A DNA stretch of 63,973 nucleotides from an uncultured Clostridium sp. (lineage in GTDB: Bacteria; Bacillota; Clostridia; TANB77; CAG-508). The stretch spans positions 75,155-139,127 of the forward strand of contig CANTGH010000002.1 in NCBI GenBank assembly GCA_947653235.1. Direction: 5' to 3'. The notes below the pieces were generated by a model. The model was not told where the DNA came from. It saw nothing but the letters and a program-made list of their open reading frames with translations, and searched no databases. Within the stretch, counting starts at the first letter, position 1. Each line of letters opens with the position of its first letter. Position numbers and translations under genes: made by a program. Shown in pieces: positions 1 through 10,690 of the stretch.

Positions 1-252
1 TTGAAAATGGTGGAGGCAGAGGAAACCACAAAAAGTGGGATTATCTTATCTTCTGGCTCACAAGAAAAACCACAAATTGCAGAAGTAATCAGTGTAGGAC
101 CTGGAAGGGTGGAAGATGGAAAGAAAATTGAGATGAATATTAAGGTTGGTGATAGGGTTATCACGAGTAAGTATTCAGGAACGGAGATAAAGTACGAGGG
201 CGAAGAGTTTATTATTGTGAAGGAAAGTGATGTTTTGGCGGTTGTGGAGTAG
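1..252 (+). CDS. groES: Co-chaperonin GroES (5' end cut by window)
   Basis: Ten-kilodalton lid of the GroEL chaperonin, acting in the cytoplasm. The 83 visible residues match the family after its usual opening (roughly ten residues are missing upstream), so the TTG at base 1 is probably an internal Leu or Val position and not the start. The mobile-loop region with TTKSGIIL, the VGPG turn and the closing EGEEFIIVKESDVLAV strand are present. It is followed by groEL after an unusually long and GC-rich 185-base gap. Identification is secure; the start is not visible. Confidence 0.95.
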   Translation: MKMVEAEETTKSGIILSSGSQEKPQIAEVISVGPGRVEDGKKIEMNIKVGDRVITSKYSGTEIKYEGEEFIIVKESDVLAVVE

Positions 253-262
253 TGTTGCCGCT

Positions 263-298
263 GGGGCTTTAAGGGGCACCTGCCCCTTAAAAATCCCC
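263..298 (+). repeat. GC-rich hairpin between groES and groEL
   Basis: An 11-bp perfect inverted repeat (268-278 with 281-291, loop CC) is extended by GGGG at 263-266 pairing with CCCC at 295-298 across a small bulge. The surrounding 255-335 is strikingly G+C-rich compared with the roughly 30-35% GC genes on either side. It resembles a palindromic dispersed repeat unit. No second copy is visible in the window. Confidence 0.6.
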
Positions 299-370
299 GC
301 AAGGGCGCTGCCCCTTGACCCCGCTCTTCGGTCAGAGGGACAATGGTTTGCCGAATTGGGTTGTAAAAGC

Positions 371-410
371 TGATTTGGTACCGCGCGTTAATCGCGCGAG
401 GGAGTTTTTT
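371..410 (+). promoter_or_regulatory. T-box-like 3' motif with terminator-like hairpin upstream of groEL
   Basis: The string TGGTACCGCG at 376-385 is identical to the conserved 3' T-box core used in aminoacyl-tRNA-sensing leaders. It runs into a 6-bp stem CGCGCG (382-387 with 393-398) and a T run at 405-410, the normal order of a T-box terminator. No convincing Stem I or specifier loop is seen upstream, and groEL is not a known T-box target. It may be a truncated relic or a chance match. Confidence 0.35.
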
Positions 411-431
411 GTAAAAATATGAAGGAGGTAG

Positions 432-2075
<1,644 letters not shown>

Positions 2076-2137
2076 AATGTACTTTCCAAAAAGAAAAAAT
2101 CAATTCTTTACTTCAGGAAATGGATTAATTATTGCGA

Positions 2138-2170
2138 CAGAAAGTCCCTACAAAGGGGCTTTCTTAAATT
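2138..2170 (+). terminator. Intrinsic terminator after groEL
   Basis: The stem GAAAGTCCC (2140-2148) pairs with GGGGCTTTC (2155-2163) with one G-T pair, followed by TTAAATTTT. It closes the groES-groEL unit. Confidence 0.75.
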
Positions 2171-2205
2171 TTGAATTAAAACTTACAAAAAAATTCATAT
2201 TTTGC

Positions 2206-2239
2206 TTGACAAATTCAAAAAAATGGTGTAAAGTATAAT
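2206..2239 (+). promoter_or_regulatory. Promoter of the ylxM-ffh operon
   Basis: TTGACA at 2206-2211 is followed at 17 bp by TAAAGT (2229-2234). A perfect TATAAT (2234-2239) overlaps it at a 22-bp spacing. One of the two serves as the -10; the 17-bp version has the better spacing. The start codon of ylxM lies about 30 bases downstream. Confidence 0.65.
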
Positions 2240-2267
2240 AGCATTACATCTAAATAAAGGAGTAGTC

Positions 2268-2621
2268 ATGGAGCCAGAAAATAGTATAAGATTAAGTATT
2301 TTATTAGAAATTTATGGTGCATTATTAACGAAAAAACAATACAACTTATTAAATGACTACTATAATAACGATTTATCTCTTGCCGAAATTGCAGAAAATG
2401 AAAACATTACCAGACAAGCGGTCAGAGATAATTTAAAGAAAGGGGAAAGAAGACTTTTCGATTATGAAGAAAAGTTGCAAATCATGAGAAAAAATAGAAT
2501 GCAAGAAGAACAAATTGCAATGATTTTATCCGAAATCAATAACTTGACCGAAAATTCTACAGATACCGAAATTGCAAATGTTCTTGAGGATGTTAAAAAT
2601 AAACTAAATTGCTTAGTTTAA
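2268..2621 (+). CDS. ylxM: YlxM/UPF0122 family HTH protein
   Basis: Small helix-turn-helix protein of the YlxM (UPF0122) family, which is regularly encoded directly before ffh and is thought to modulate SRP function or its expression. The 117 residues contain a sigma-like HTH (SLAEIAENENITRQAVRDN, around residues 36-54) and a charged C-terminal helix. The ATG has AAAGGAG upstream and a promoter 30 bases away. It is the first gene of the SRP/ribosomal operon, 31 bases before ffh. Confidence 0.9.
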   Translation: MEPENSIRLSILLEIYGALLTKKQYNLLNDYYNNDLSLAEIAENENITRQAVRDNLKKGERRLFDYEEKLQIMRKNRMQEEQIAMILSEINNLTENSTDTEIANVLEDVKNKLNCLV

Positions 2622-2652
2622 CAAGCAAAAGAGAAAGGATTGGTTGAAAAAA

Positions 2653-4020
2653 ATGGCATTTGAAGGACTATCTTCTCGATTACAAGAAATTACAAGAAAG
2701 CTCAAGGGCAAAGCTAGAATTACAGAAAATGACTTAAAAGAAGTCACACGTGAAGTTAAACTAGCTTTGTTAGAAGCAGATGTTAATTATAAAATCGTCA
2801 AAGATTTTGTCAAAATAATAGAAGAAAAATCCTTAGGGCAAGATGTTTTGAAATCTTTGACACCAGGTCAGCAAGTCATTAAAATTGTAAAAGATGAATT
2901 GGTGGAATTACTTGGTGGAGAAGACGCAAAATTAAATTTTACACCAAATCCACCGACCGTGATTATGTTGATTGGTTTGCAAGGTTCAGGTAAAACTACA
3001 ACAGCAGGAAAACTTGCCAACATCATTCGAAAACAAGGTAAAAAGCCATTGTTAGTTGCATGTGATGTATATCGTCCAGCTGCCATTAAGCAATTACAAG
3101 TAATTGGAAAACAGCTTGATATTCCAGTTTATGCTAATGAAACCAGCAAAGATGTTAACTTAATTGCCAAACAAGCCATATCAGTTGCTATTTCTAAATT
3201 AAATGATGTAGTTATTCTAGATACAGCAGGACGTTTGCAAATAGATGAAAACTTAATGCAAGAATTAAAAGACGTTAAAAAGAGTGTCAAACCACATGAA
3301 ATTTTGCTTGTAGTCGATTCCATGACAGGGCAAGATGCTGTCAATATTGCACAAACCTTTCATGACGAAGTTGGTATCGATGGTATTATACTAACCAAAC
3401 TAGATGGTGATACCAGAGGTGGTGCAGCTTTATCGGTCAAAAAAGTAACAGGAAGCCCCATCAAATATATTGCAACTGGTGAAAAATTAAGCGATATCGA
3501 AGAGTTTCATCCAGAGAGAATGGCATCTCGTATTTTAGGAATGGGTGATGTGCTTTCTATTATTGAAAAAGCAGAAGAAAATTTTGATTTAGAGGAAGCT
3601 GAAAAATTAGAAAAAAGCTTAAAGAAAAATAGATTTGACTTAGAAGATTATTTAGCCAACTTAAGACAAATGAAAAAAATGGGTTCCTTTTCTTCGATTT
3701 TAAAGATGATTCCAGGTCTTGGTAACCAACTAGCCAATGTTCAAATTGATGATAAAGAATTTGGCAGAATTGAAGCCATGATTTGTTCGATGACACAAGA
3801 AGAAAGACGCAATCCCAAAATTTTGAATGCCAGCAGACGTATCCGAATTGCCCAAGGAAGTGGCACAACGGTTCCGCAACTGAATAAATTCATGAAAACA
3901 TTTGAAATGACAGCCAAAATGATGAAAGAAATGAAATCACCAAAAAAGATGAAAAACATGATGCGCAAAATGAATCTCAATCCAGATGATTTAAGTGATT
4001 TTGATGATATGAAAATGTAA
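2653..4020 (+). CDS. ffh: Signal recognition particle protein Ffh (SRP54)
   Basis: GTPase that binds 4.5S/6S RNA and N-terminal signal sequences and delivers ribosomes to FtsY at the membrane. It has an N domain, a G domain with P-loop GLQGSGKTTTAGKLA near residue 102, DTAGR, and TKLDGD. The methionine-rich M domain closes the protein with a KKMKNMMRKMN tail. The start is ambiguous: AAAGGA at 2634-2639 is 13 bases from the ATG at 2653 (protein beginning MAFEG, as in the family) and 4 bases from a TTG at 2644 that would add three residues. I prefer the ATG. The length of about 455 is normal. Confidence 0.97.
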   Translation: MAFEGLSSRLQEITRKLKGKARITENDLKEVTREVKLALLEADVNYKIVKDFVKIIEEKSLGQDVLKSLTPGQQVIKIVKDELVELLGGEDAKLNFTPNPPTVIMLIGLQGSGKTTTAGKLANIIRKQGKKPLLVACDVYRPAAIKQLQVIGKQLDIPVYANETSKDVNLIAKQAISVAISKLNDVVILDTAGRLQIDENLMQELKDVKKSVKPHEILLVVDSMTGQDAVNIAQTFHDEVGIDGIILTKLDGDTRGGAALSVKKVTGSPIKYIATGEKLSDIEEFHPERMASRILGMGDVLSIIEKAEENFDLEEAEKLEKSLKKNRFDLEDYLANLRQMKKMGSFSSILKMIPGLGNQLANVQIDDKEFGRIEAMICSMTQEERRNPKILNASRRIRIAQGSGTTVPQLNKFMKTFEMTAKMMKEMKSPKKMKNMMRKMNLNPDDLSDFDDMKM

Positions 4021-4022
4021 GG

Positions 4023-4050
4023 TAAGGGCAGACGACCCTGTCTGTCCTTA
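4023..4050 (+). other. Hairpin in the ffh-rpsP gap
   Basis: Eleven-base-pair stem TAAGGGCAGAC (4023-4033) with GTCTGTCCTTA (4040-4050), one G-T pair, and a 6-base loop. It has no T run, so it is more likely an RNA processing or stability element than a full terminator. Confidence 0.5.
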
Positions 4051-4112
4051 TAAGTAAGATGATAATAAATAAAATTTATTATAAATAAAAAATTTACAGG
4101 GGGTGAAAAATA

Positions 4113-4349
4113 ATGGTAAAAATAAGATTACAAAGAGTTGGAAAGAAGAAAGCTCCTTTCTATCACATTGTTGTAGCTGATTCAAAATCTCCAAGAGATG
4201 GAAAAATCATCGAACAAATTGGAACGTATGATCCTATGACAAAGCCATCTACCATCGTTTTAGATAAGGAAAAGGTTACTACTTGGGTAAAAAATGGCGC
4301 ACAACCAACTGAGACTGTAAAAGCATTAATCGCAAAAGCTACAAAATAG
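4113..4349 (+). CDS. rpsP: 30S ribosomal protein S16
   Basis: Small-subunit assembly protein. The 78 residues start [17 protein letters not shown], which is diagnostic, and the length is typical. The ribosome binding site is AGGGGGTG, 8 bases before the ATG. It lies between ffh and khpA as in many Firmicutes. Confidence 0.98.
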   Translation: MVKIRLQRVGKKKAPFYHIVVADSKSPRDGKIIEQIGTYDPMTKPSTIVLDKEKVTTWVKNGAQPTETVKALIAKATK

Positions 4350-4367
4350 TGAAAAAGAGGTGTGTTT

Positions 4368-4598
4368 ATGAAAGAATTATTAGAAGTGATGATCAAAGGG
4401 TTGGTAGATAACAAAGATGTTGTCAATATTGATGAAAAAACAAGCAACCATACAACAACATATCAAGTAAAGGTAAATCAAGCAGACATGGGTAGAATTA
4501 TAGGAAAACAAGGGAAAATGGCAAAATCTATTCGTACTGTGATGAAATCTGTAGCAACAAAAGAACATAAAAGAATTCATATTGAATTTGTAGGTTAA
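4368..4598 (+). CDS. khpA: KH-domain RNA-binding protein KhpA
   Basis: Small single-KH-domain RNA-binding protein. In streptococci and clostridia it pairs with KhpB/Jag and influences cell-division and small-RNA biology. The 76 residues hold the GRIIGKQGKMAKSIR signature (GXXG loop) near residues 44-58. I chose the ATG at 4368 because the AAGAGG at 4355-4360 is 7 bases upstream; an in-frame GTG at 4362 is only one base from it. It is followed by rimM after 3 bases. Confidence 0.93.
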   Translation: MKELLEVMIKGLVDNKDVVNIDEKTSNHTTTYQVKVNQADMGRIIGKQGKMAKSIRTVMKSVATKEHKRIHIEFVG

Positions 4599-4601
4599 GC
4601 G

Positions 4602-5105
4602 ATGGAAGAATACTTAGAATTAGGTCAAATTGTAAATACGAAAGGTTTAAAAGGCGAAGTCAAATTAAATTCTTTTGCAGAAGATAACTCAATATTTGAA
4701 AAATTACCAAACGTTTTTTTAAAACAAAAAAATGGTTTAATCAAAAAATACATTGAAAAGGTTGGATATCATAAAAACCAAGTAATCCTAAAATTCAAAG
4801 ATTGCAATTCGATAGAAGAAGCTGAACTTTTACGAAATTTATGTTTATTTGTAAAAAGGGAAGATTTAGGTGAATTGCCAGAAGGTGTGTATTATATAGC
4901 CGATTTAATTGGTGTAATGGTATACACAGACGAAAACGAATATTTAGGCAAAGTGGAAGATATTTATTCAACTGGTGCCAATGACATTTATGTGGTAAAA
5001 GACGAAAAGGGTAGGCAAAAATTGCTTCCAGGAATTGATGAAGTTATCAAAATCATTAATCTTAAGGAGAGCAAAATCATAGTACACTTAATGGAAGGGC
5101 TTTAA
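4602..5105 (+). CDS. rimM: Ribosome maturation factor RimM
   Basis: Assembly factor that binds S19 and helps mature the 30S head. The 167 residues have the N-terminal RimM barrel (LGQIVNTKGLKGEVKL) and the C-terminal PRC-barrel (VYYIADLIGVMVYT, then LLPGIDEVIKII). It is tightly coupled to khpA (3-base gap) and trmD (2-base gap). Confidence 0.96.
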   Translation: MEEYLELGQIVNTKGLKGEVKLNSFAEDNSIFEKLPNVFLKQKNGLIKKYIEKVGYHKNQVILKFKDCNSIEEAELLRNLCLFVKREDLGELPEGVYYIADLIGVMVYTDENEYLGKVEDIYSTGANDIYVVKDEKGRQKLLPGIDEVIKIINLKESKIIVHLMEGL

Positions 5106-5107
5106 AA

Positions 5108-5860
5108 ATGAGGTTTGATGTTTTAACACTTTTTCCAGAAATGTTTCAAGTTTTACGACAAAGCATTATAGGAAGAGCAATTGATAAAAAAATAATAGAT
5201 TTACAAGTCATTAACATCAGAGACTTTTCCCAAGATAAACATAAAAAAGTAGATGATACCGTTTATGGAGGAGGAGCAGGAATGCTTTTAAAACCAGATA
5301 TTGTCTATAAAGCTTATCAATCTGTGGAAAGTGAAAAAGCAAAGGTTATTTTTTTATCACCACAAGGCAAAACATTAAATCAAGAAAAAGTTGTAGAGTT
5401 TGCCAAAGAAGAGCATTTAATCTTGTTATGTGGTCATTATGAAGGCATTGATCAACGTGTATTAGACAAAATTGTGGACGAAGAAATTTCGGTTGGTGAT
5501 TATGTTTTAACAGGTGGAGAATTGCCTGCTATGCTGTTAATTGATAGTATTGCAAGATATGTAGAAGGTGTTTTGGCAAACGAATCAAAATTAGAAGAAT
5601 CATTTTCCAATGGACTTTTGGAGTATCCACAATATACTAGACCAGAAGTTTTTGAAGGGGAAAAAGTTCCAGAAATTTTGCTTTCTGGTCATCACAAAAA
5701 AATTCAAGAATGGCGAAGAAAAGAAGCCTTAAAAAGGACGTTTGAGAAACGACCAGATTTATTAGAAAAAATAGAATTGTCAGAAACTGACAAACAATTT
5801 TTAGAAGATTTGATATCTGAAAGAAAAGGAGGAAAAAATGGATATTTTAAAATCGATTGA
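5108..5860 (+). CDS. trmD: tRNA (guanine37-N1)-methyltransferase TrmD
   Basis: Makes m1G37 in tRNAs read by CNN codons, preventing +1 frameshifting. It is a SPOUT enzyme with the deep trefoil knot ([13 protein letters not shown], then [15 protein letters not shown]), opens [13 protein letters not shown], and has a full-length 250 residues. Its 3' end overlaps rplS by 23 bases. Its known role in reading-frame maintenance is relevant here because the window shows widespread +1 recoding at CGG. No residue in the conserved core looks altered by eye. Confidence 0.97.
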   Translation: MRFDVLTLFPEMFQVLRQSIIGRAIDKKIIDLQVINIRDFSQDKHKKVDDTVYGGGAGMLLKPDIVYKAYQSVESEKAKVIFLSPQGKTLNQEKVVEFAKEEHLILLCGHYEGIDQRVLDKIVDEEISVGDYVLTGGELPAMLLIDSIARYVEGVLANESKLEESFSNGLLEYPQYTRPEVFEGEKVPEILLSGHHKKIQEWRRKEALKRTFEKRPDLLEKIELSETDKQFLEDLISERKGGKNGYFKID

Positions 5861-6428
5861 ACATGAACAAATGAAAAACAAAATTCCAGAATTAAAAATT
5901 GGAAATACCGTTCGTGTTCATGTCAGAGTAAAAGAAGGAAATCGAGAAAGAATTCAAGTTTTTGAAGGAATCATTATTAAAAAACAAGGTGGCGGTGTAA
6001 ATAGTACTTTTACCGTAAGAAAGATTTCATATGGTGTGGGTGTTGAAAAAACATTCTTAGTACATTCACCAAGAATTGAAAAGGTTGAAGTAGTAAGAGT
6101 TGGTAGAGCAAGACGTGCTAAATTGTATTATTTAAGAGACAGAGTAGGAAAAGCCGCTAAAACAAAAGAGCAAATTGGTGCAAGAATTGAGACAAAAGAA
6201 ATCACAGTTAAAGAAGATATTGTGCCAGTAGAGGGCGAAACTGAAACAGTCAACCAAGAAAATCTAGCAGTTGAAACACCAGAAGCAGTAAAAGAAGAAA
6301 ATGTTGAAACAGTAACAGAAGTGCCAACAGAAGTAGTAACAGAAAAACCAAAAGAAGAAAAACAAACCGTTGCTGAAGAAACAAAACCAGAAATAGAAGA
6401 AATCAAAAAAGATAAAAAAACAGAATAA
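5838..6428 (+). CDS. rplS: 50S ribosomal protein L19 with long acidic/Val-Thr-rich tail
   Basis: L19 sits at the subunit interface. Residues 1 to about 115 are a normal L19, with [20 protein letters not shown] and [28 protein letters not shown]. The protein then continues for about 80 residues of low-complexity Glu, Val, Thr and Lys-rich sequence (repeated [17 protein letters not shown] units), where most L19 proteins stop. The ATG lies inside trmD with AAAGGAGG just upstream. The tail is open and in frame, so it is a real extension and not a frameshift artefact. Confidence 0.95.
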   Translation: MDILKSIEHEQMKNKIPELKIGNTVRVHVRVKEGNRERIQVFEGIIIKKQGGGVNSTFTVRKISYGVGVEKTFLVHSPRIEKVEVVRVGRARRAKLYYLRDRVGKAAKTKEQIGARIETKEITVKEDIVPVEGETETVNQENLAVETPEAVKEENVETVTEVPTEVVTEKPKEEKQTVAEETKPEIEEIKKDKKTE

Positions 6429-6445
6429 TCAAACAAAAATTGAAT

Positions 6446-6487
6446 ACAAGCACTTGGAGTCACTAAAAAACGACGACAAGTGTTTGT
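6446..6487 (+). terminator. Terminator-like hairpin after rplS
   Basis: Arms ACAAGCACTTG (6446-6456) and CAAGTGTTTGT (6477-6487) pair with one G-T. The loop is 20 bases and the trailing T tract is weak. It separates the ribosomal operon from the RND transporter promoter. Confidence 0.5.
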
Positions 6488-6502
6488 TTGCATTTGAAAA
6501 GA

Positions 6503-6531
6503 TTGACAAAATGGTAAAATTATTATATAAT
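6503..6531 (+). promoter_or_regulatory. Promoter of the RND transporter gene
   Basis: TTGACA (6503-6508) and TATAAT (6526-6531) are both perfect and separated by 17 bp. The start codon is 39 bases downstream, after ACGGAGGG. Confidence 0.85.
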
Positions 6532-6569
6532 ATCAGCTAACGTTCAATAAAAAACGGAGGGATGTTGAA

Positions 6570-9500
6570 ATGTCAGAATTTAGTGTCAAAAAACCGTACA
6601 CCATTTTTGTAGGTGTTGTAATCATTATCGTCTTAGGATTGATTTCTTTTACCAATTTAACAACAGATTTATTACCTAAAATGGAACTTCCCTATGTGGC
6701 GATTATCACGACTTATCCAGGGGCTAGTCCAGAAAAAGTAGAAGAATCAGTTAGTAAAGTCATTGAGCAAGGAATGATGGGAATTAGCAATATTGAAAAT
6801 GTAACGTCTACTTCAGCCGAAAATTATTCCATGGTATTTTTGGAATTTTCAGCAGATAGCAACATGGATTCGGTTATGATTGAAATTAGCCAAGAGTTAG
6901 ATGTATTAAAAGCAAATTTAGAAGAAGGTATCGCAACCCCAACTGTTATGCAAATCAATCCAGATATGATGCCAGTGCTACTTAGCGCAGTCGATATGGA
7001 AAATGCGGATAGTAGTCAAATCACCGAATTTGTAGAAAACACACTTGTGCCAGAGTTAGAAAGTGTTAGTGGAGTGGCTTCTGTTACAACATATGGTGCC
7101 ATTGAAAATGAAATTAACATCCAGCTCAATCAAGATAAAATCGATCAAATCAATGACAAAATGCTAGAAAATGTCAGCCAAAAATTAGCCGATACCAAAA
7201 AAGATTTAGATAAAGCCAAAAAAGAGATTACCACTGGTAAATCACAGCTAGAACAAACCAAAAAAGAGAAGACACAACAAATAGCAGATGGTTTATCTGC
7301 TATCGAAACAGGACGAAACGAAATCACCAAGGCAGAAGTAGAATTAAATAACAAAGCAACCGAATTGAATACAACCAAAACAGAATTAGAAGCAAAATTA
7401 GCAGAACTCACCACAGCGGAAACACAAATCACGAGCGAAAAGCAAAAAATTCAAGAAGGTCTAACAGCTTTTGAGCATCAAATCAGCGAATTAGAAACCA
7501 AAAAAACGGCTCTAGAAGCTAGAAAAGCAGAATTACTTGCCAAACGTGACAGTGGAGAAATAACAGCTGGTGAGTTATTAGAATTAAACGCTACAGAAAA
7601 TAATCTTCTTATGCTAGAAGGCAGTTTAAATGGTATAAAATCCAATGAAACATATCTTGCTTTGAAGGGTGGTTTGGAGAAAATTGATAGTAGTTATCAA
7701 GAATTATTAGCAGGAAAAGAGCAATTAAATTCTGGTTTAGCGCAAATTGGAACAGGTCTTGTGCAAATGACGGAAGCACAAAATACAATCCATACCAAAA
7801 AAACCGAATTAGAAGCTACTAGTTCAAGTCTACAAGTAGCACAAAGTACGTTGATTAGTGAAACCACCAAAGCTGCTACAGAACTAGATTTAGCACAGCA
7901 AGAATTAGAAAAAGGACTAGAAGAATTTGAAGATGCTAGAGACAAAGCTTATGAGAAAGCCTCATTAGATGGTATTATCACAACTGATTTAGTTGCTCAA
8001 ATCTTAACCGCCGAGAATTTTTCCATGCCAGCAGGCTATATGGAAGGGAAAGTTACAGTAAAAGTTGGTGACAAATTTTCTAATCTGGAGGAAATCAAAC
8101 ATTTGGTTTTGTTCAGTTTTGACATGGAAGGTTTAGAAGAAATCACTTTAGAACAACTTGCTGATATTGAAGTTACCGATAATCGTGATGAAGTTTATAC
8201 CAAAATCAATGAAAATCAAGGCATGATTTTGTCTTTTTCAAAACAAAGCACAGCTTCTACAAAAGACGTGTCAGAGGCCGTTCAGGAGAAGTTAGCTGTA
8301 TTAGAGGAAAAATACGACAACATTTCCTTTACCATTTTAATGGATCAAGGAATTTATATTGATAGAATTATCGGATCTGTGATGCAAAGCTTAGTTGTGG
8401 GTGGAATTTTAGCCATTATTGTGTTGTTTTTCTTTTTAAAAGAATTAAAACCAACCATCATTGTGGCAGTATCGATTCCGATAAGCTTGGTTTTTGCAGT
8501 TAGTATGATGTATTTTTCAGGTGTTACAATTAACATTATGTCTTTATCAGGCTTAGCTTTAGGAGTTGGTATGTTGGTGGATAACTCAATTGTAGTCATT
8601 GAGAATATTTATCGACTAAGAAAAGAGGGAAAAGACACCAAAGAAGCAGCTAAAGAAGGTGCTAAGAAGGTGACTGGTGCGATTATTGCCTCAACACTTA
8701 CGACGATTTGCGTTTTTTTGCCAATTGTCTTTGTTCATGGAATGGCAAGACAATTGTTTCAAGATATTGGATTGACCATTGCTTATTCTTTGCTAGCCAG
8801 TCTTGTGATTGCAATAACCGTTGTACCAGCGATGTGCTCAAAAATGTTTCATAAAGTAAGTGGAAAAGAAAATAAATTCATTCAACGCTTAAGTGAATTT
8901 TATGCGAAATTGCTAAGAATAGCCTTGAAAGGGAAAGTTCTTGTGATTCTCTTTGTAATAGGGCTATTGGGAACAAGTATTTATTTGGCCACTAGAATGG
9001 ACATTGAATTTATGCCAGATGTAGAAAGTGATGAAATGTCTCTTTCCATTACTATGCCAGAAGAAGCGACAAACCAAGATATGCAAAGTATAGCTAATAA
9101 CGTGATTGAAAGAATTTTGACAATTTCCGATGTACAAAAAGTCGGAGCCATTGATAACAGTAGTGCCTCCACAATGATGAATACAACTGGTAGTGGTGTT
9201 AGTATGTATCTTCTACTAAATGAAAATCGAACCATGACCAATGACGAAATTACCAAAAAAATCACAGAATTAACGACTGATTTGAAGGCAGAAATTGAGG
9301 TAAACACTTCTGATATGGATATGTCAGCTATGATGGCTTCTGGTATTTCCATTAAAATAAAAGGCAAAGATTTGGATCGCTTGAAAGAAATTTCAAAAGA
9401 GGTAGAAAACAAGTTTACAAACATTGATGGAATTGAAAAAATTGAAGGAATTCAGGAAAATTCTGCACAGGAAAAAAGAATTACGGTGGATAAAAACAAA

Positions 9501-10415
9501 GCCATGAAATATAATTTAACTGTGGCACAGGTGTATAGTAAAATTGCCAGTGAGATTAAATCCGAAGTGGAAGCAACCAAGGTTGAATTAGAAAATAAAG
9601 AATATCAGATTATTCTTCAAAAGTCGGAAAAAGATGAAATAGACAGTAGTCGTTTGATGGATATTACGTTTGATGTTACCGTAGAAGAAGAGGAAAAAAC
9701 GATAAAATTATCCGAAATTGCAAGTTTGGAAGATACGACTGGTTTAGAAAATATTACACGAGAAAATAATAATCGTTATGTAACTGTTACAGCAACGGTA
9801 AAAGAAGATGCCAGTATGACTTTGGTCAGTCGAGAGGTGGCAAAGGTGTTTGAAAATTATGAAGCACCAGAAGGCTACACTGTACAAATTGAAGGCGAGA
9901 TGGATAGTACTATGGAATATATGGAAGATTTGTTGTTGATGATTGTAGTAGCAATTTTATTCATCTATTTAATTATGGTGGCTCAATTCCAATCTTTCAA
10001 ATTACCATTTATTGTCATGTTCACAATTCCGCTAGCTTTTACAGGAGGTTTGCTGGGCTTGTTCTTAACAGGGCAACCACTTAGTATTATTGCGATGCTT
10101 GGCTTTTTGGTTTTGGCAGGAATTGTTGTAAATAATGGAATTGTGTTTATTGATTGTGTCAACCAATTAGTTGAGGAAGGAAGAGAGAAAAAAGAAGCTA
10201 TTGAATTGACTGGAAAGTTACGTCTGCGTCCTATCCTAATGACAGCTTTGACGACGATTTTAGGATTATTATCGATGGCACTTGGGCTTGGTGATGGAGC
10301 TGAGATGACCCAACCACTAGGAATTGTAGCGATTGGTGGTTTGCTTTATGCAACGATTTTGACTTTATTTTTCGTGCCAGTTTTGTATGATTTGTTTTAT
10401 CGAAAGAAAAAGTAA
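6570..10415 (+). CDS. RND-superfamily efflux transporter with extracellular coiled-coil insertion
   Basis: Proton-driven AcrB/SwrC-type transporter at the cytoplasmic membrane. The 1281 residues are about 200 longer than usual. An N-terminal membrane helix and porter subdomain precede the TM bundle starting near residue 600, whose fourth-helix region has ALGVGMLVDNSIVVIEN. A second porter half and a second TM bundle ending GIVVNNGIVFIDCVNQ follow. Between about residues 195 and 465 lies a Lys/Glu/Leu/Thr-rich heptad region with an expected long coiled-coil hairpin, absent from typical AcrB or SwrC. It is monocistronic, with its own promoter. The substrate cannot be told from sequence. Confidence 0.9.
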   Translation: MSEFSVKKPYTIFVGVVIIIVLGLISFTNLTTDLLPKMELPYVAIITTYPGASPEKVEESVSKVIEQGMMGISNIENVTSTSAENYSMVFLEFSADSNMDSVMIEISQELDVLKANLEEGIATPTVMQINPDMMPVLLSAVDMENADSSQITEFVENTLVPELESVSGVASVTTYGAIENEINIQLNQDKIDQINDKMLENVSQKLADTKKDLDKAKKEITTGKSQLEQTKKEKTQQIADGLSAIETGRNEITKAEVELNNKATELNTTKTELEAKLAELTTAETQITSEKQKIQEGLTAFEHQISELETKKTALEARKAELLAKRDSGEITAGELLELNATENNLLMLEGSLNGIKSNETYLALKGGLEKIDSSYQELLAGKEQLNSGLAQIGTGLVQMTEAQNTIHTKKTELEATSSSLQVAQSTLISETTKAATELDLAQQELEKGLEEFEDARDKAYEKASLDGIITTDLVAQILTAENFSMPAGYMEGKVTVKVGDKFSNLEEIKHLVLFSFDMEGLEEITLEQLADIEVTDNRDEVYTKINENQGMILSFSKQSTASTKDVSEAVQEKLAVLEEKYDNISFTILMDQGIYIDRIIGSVMQSLVVGGILAIIVLFFFLKELKPTIIVAVSIPISLVFAVSMMYFSGVTINIMSLSGLALGVGMLVDNSIVVIENIYRLRKEGKDTKEAAKEGAKKVTGAIIASTLTTICVFLPIVFVHGMARQLFQDIGLTIAYSLLASLVIAITVVPAMCSKMFHKVSGKENKFIQRLSEFYAKLLRIALKGKVLVILFVIGLLGTSIYLATRMDIEFMPDVESDEMSLSITMPEEATNQDMQSIANNVIERILTISDVQKVGAIDNSSASTMMNTTGSGVSMYLLLNENRTMTNDEITKKITELTTDLKAEIEVNTSDMDMSAMMASGISIKIKGKDLDRLKEISKEVENKFTNIDGIEKIEGIQENSAQEKRITVDKNKAMKYNLTVAQVYSKIASEIKSEVEATKVELENKEYQIILQKSEKDEIDSSRLMDITFDVTVEEEEKTIKLSEIASLEDTTGLENITRENNNRYVTVTATVKEDASMTLVSREVAKVFENYEAPEGYTVQIEGEMDSTMEYMEDLLLMIVVAILFIYLIMVAQFQSFKLPFIVMFTIPLAFTGGLLGLFLTGQPLSIIAMLGFLVLAGIVVNNGIVFIDCVNQLVEEGREKKEAIELTGKLRLRPILMTALTTILGLLSMALGLGDGAEMTQPLGIVAIGGLLYATILTLFFVPVLYDLFYRKKK

Positions 10416-10466
10416 TTTGTGTTAAAAATTGTTTGGAGATCTGTTTTTTACAACAGAAAAATAAGA

Positions 10467-10472
10467 TATAAT
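10467..10472 (+). promoter_or_regulatory. Possible -10 element of a short leader transcript
   Basis: A perfect TATAAT with only a T-rich -35 region. If used, it would start a transcript of about 130 bases ending at the strong terminator at 10579-10608, just before the lysS promoter. No recognised riboswitch fold or ORF is seen in it. Confidence 0.35.
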
Positions 10473-10578
10473 GTAAACACACGGAGAGATAAGGAAAATA
10501 AAGAACTTATAAAAAACAAGGAATTTTATCGAAACTGCAAAGCCATTTTACCAAATGAAATGATAAACCTAATTTTGT

Positions 10579-10608
10579 AAAGCACTTTAAAAAAGTGCTT
10601 TCTTTTTT
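10579..10608 (+). terminator. Strong intrinsic terminator upstream of lysS
   Basis: Perfect 10-bp stem AAAGCACTTT (10579-10588) with AAAGTGCTTT (10592-10601), a 3-base loop and a six-T run. Confidence 0.85.
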
Positions 10609-10627
10609 ACAAAATTTCCCAAATCTG

Positions 10628-10656
10628 TTTACAATAACGAAAATTTGGTATATAAT
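10628..10656 (+). promoter_or_regulatory. lysS promoter
   Basis: TTTACA (10628-10633), 17-bp spacer, TATAAT (10651-10656). Ends about 35 bases before the lysS start. Confidence 0.75.
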
Positions 10657-10690
10657 AAACAAAAAATAAACGATAGGAGTGATTATATTG

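Noticed and set aside
10520..10560. c-di-GMP riboswitch-like string ACTGCAAAGCCA
   Set aside because: Only the second half of the GEMM core is partly matched; the GCAAACC part and the tetraloop helix are missing.
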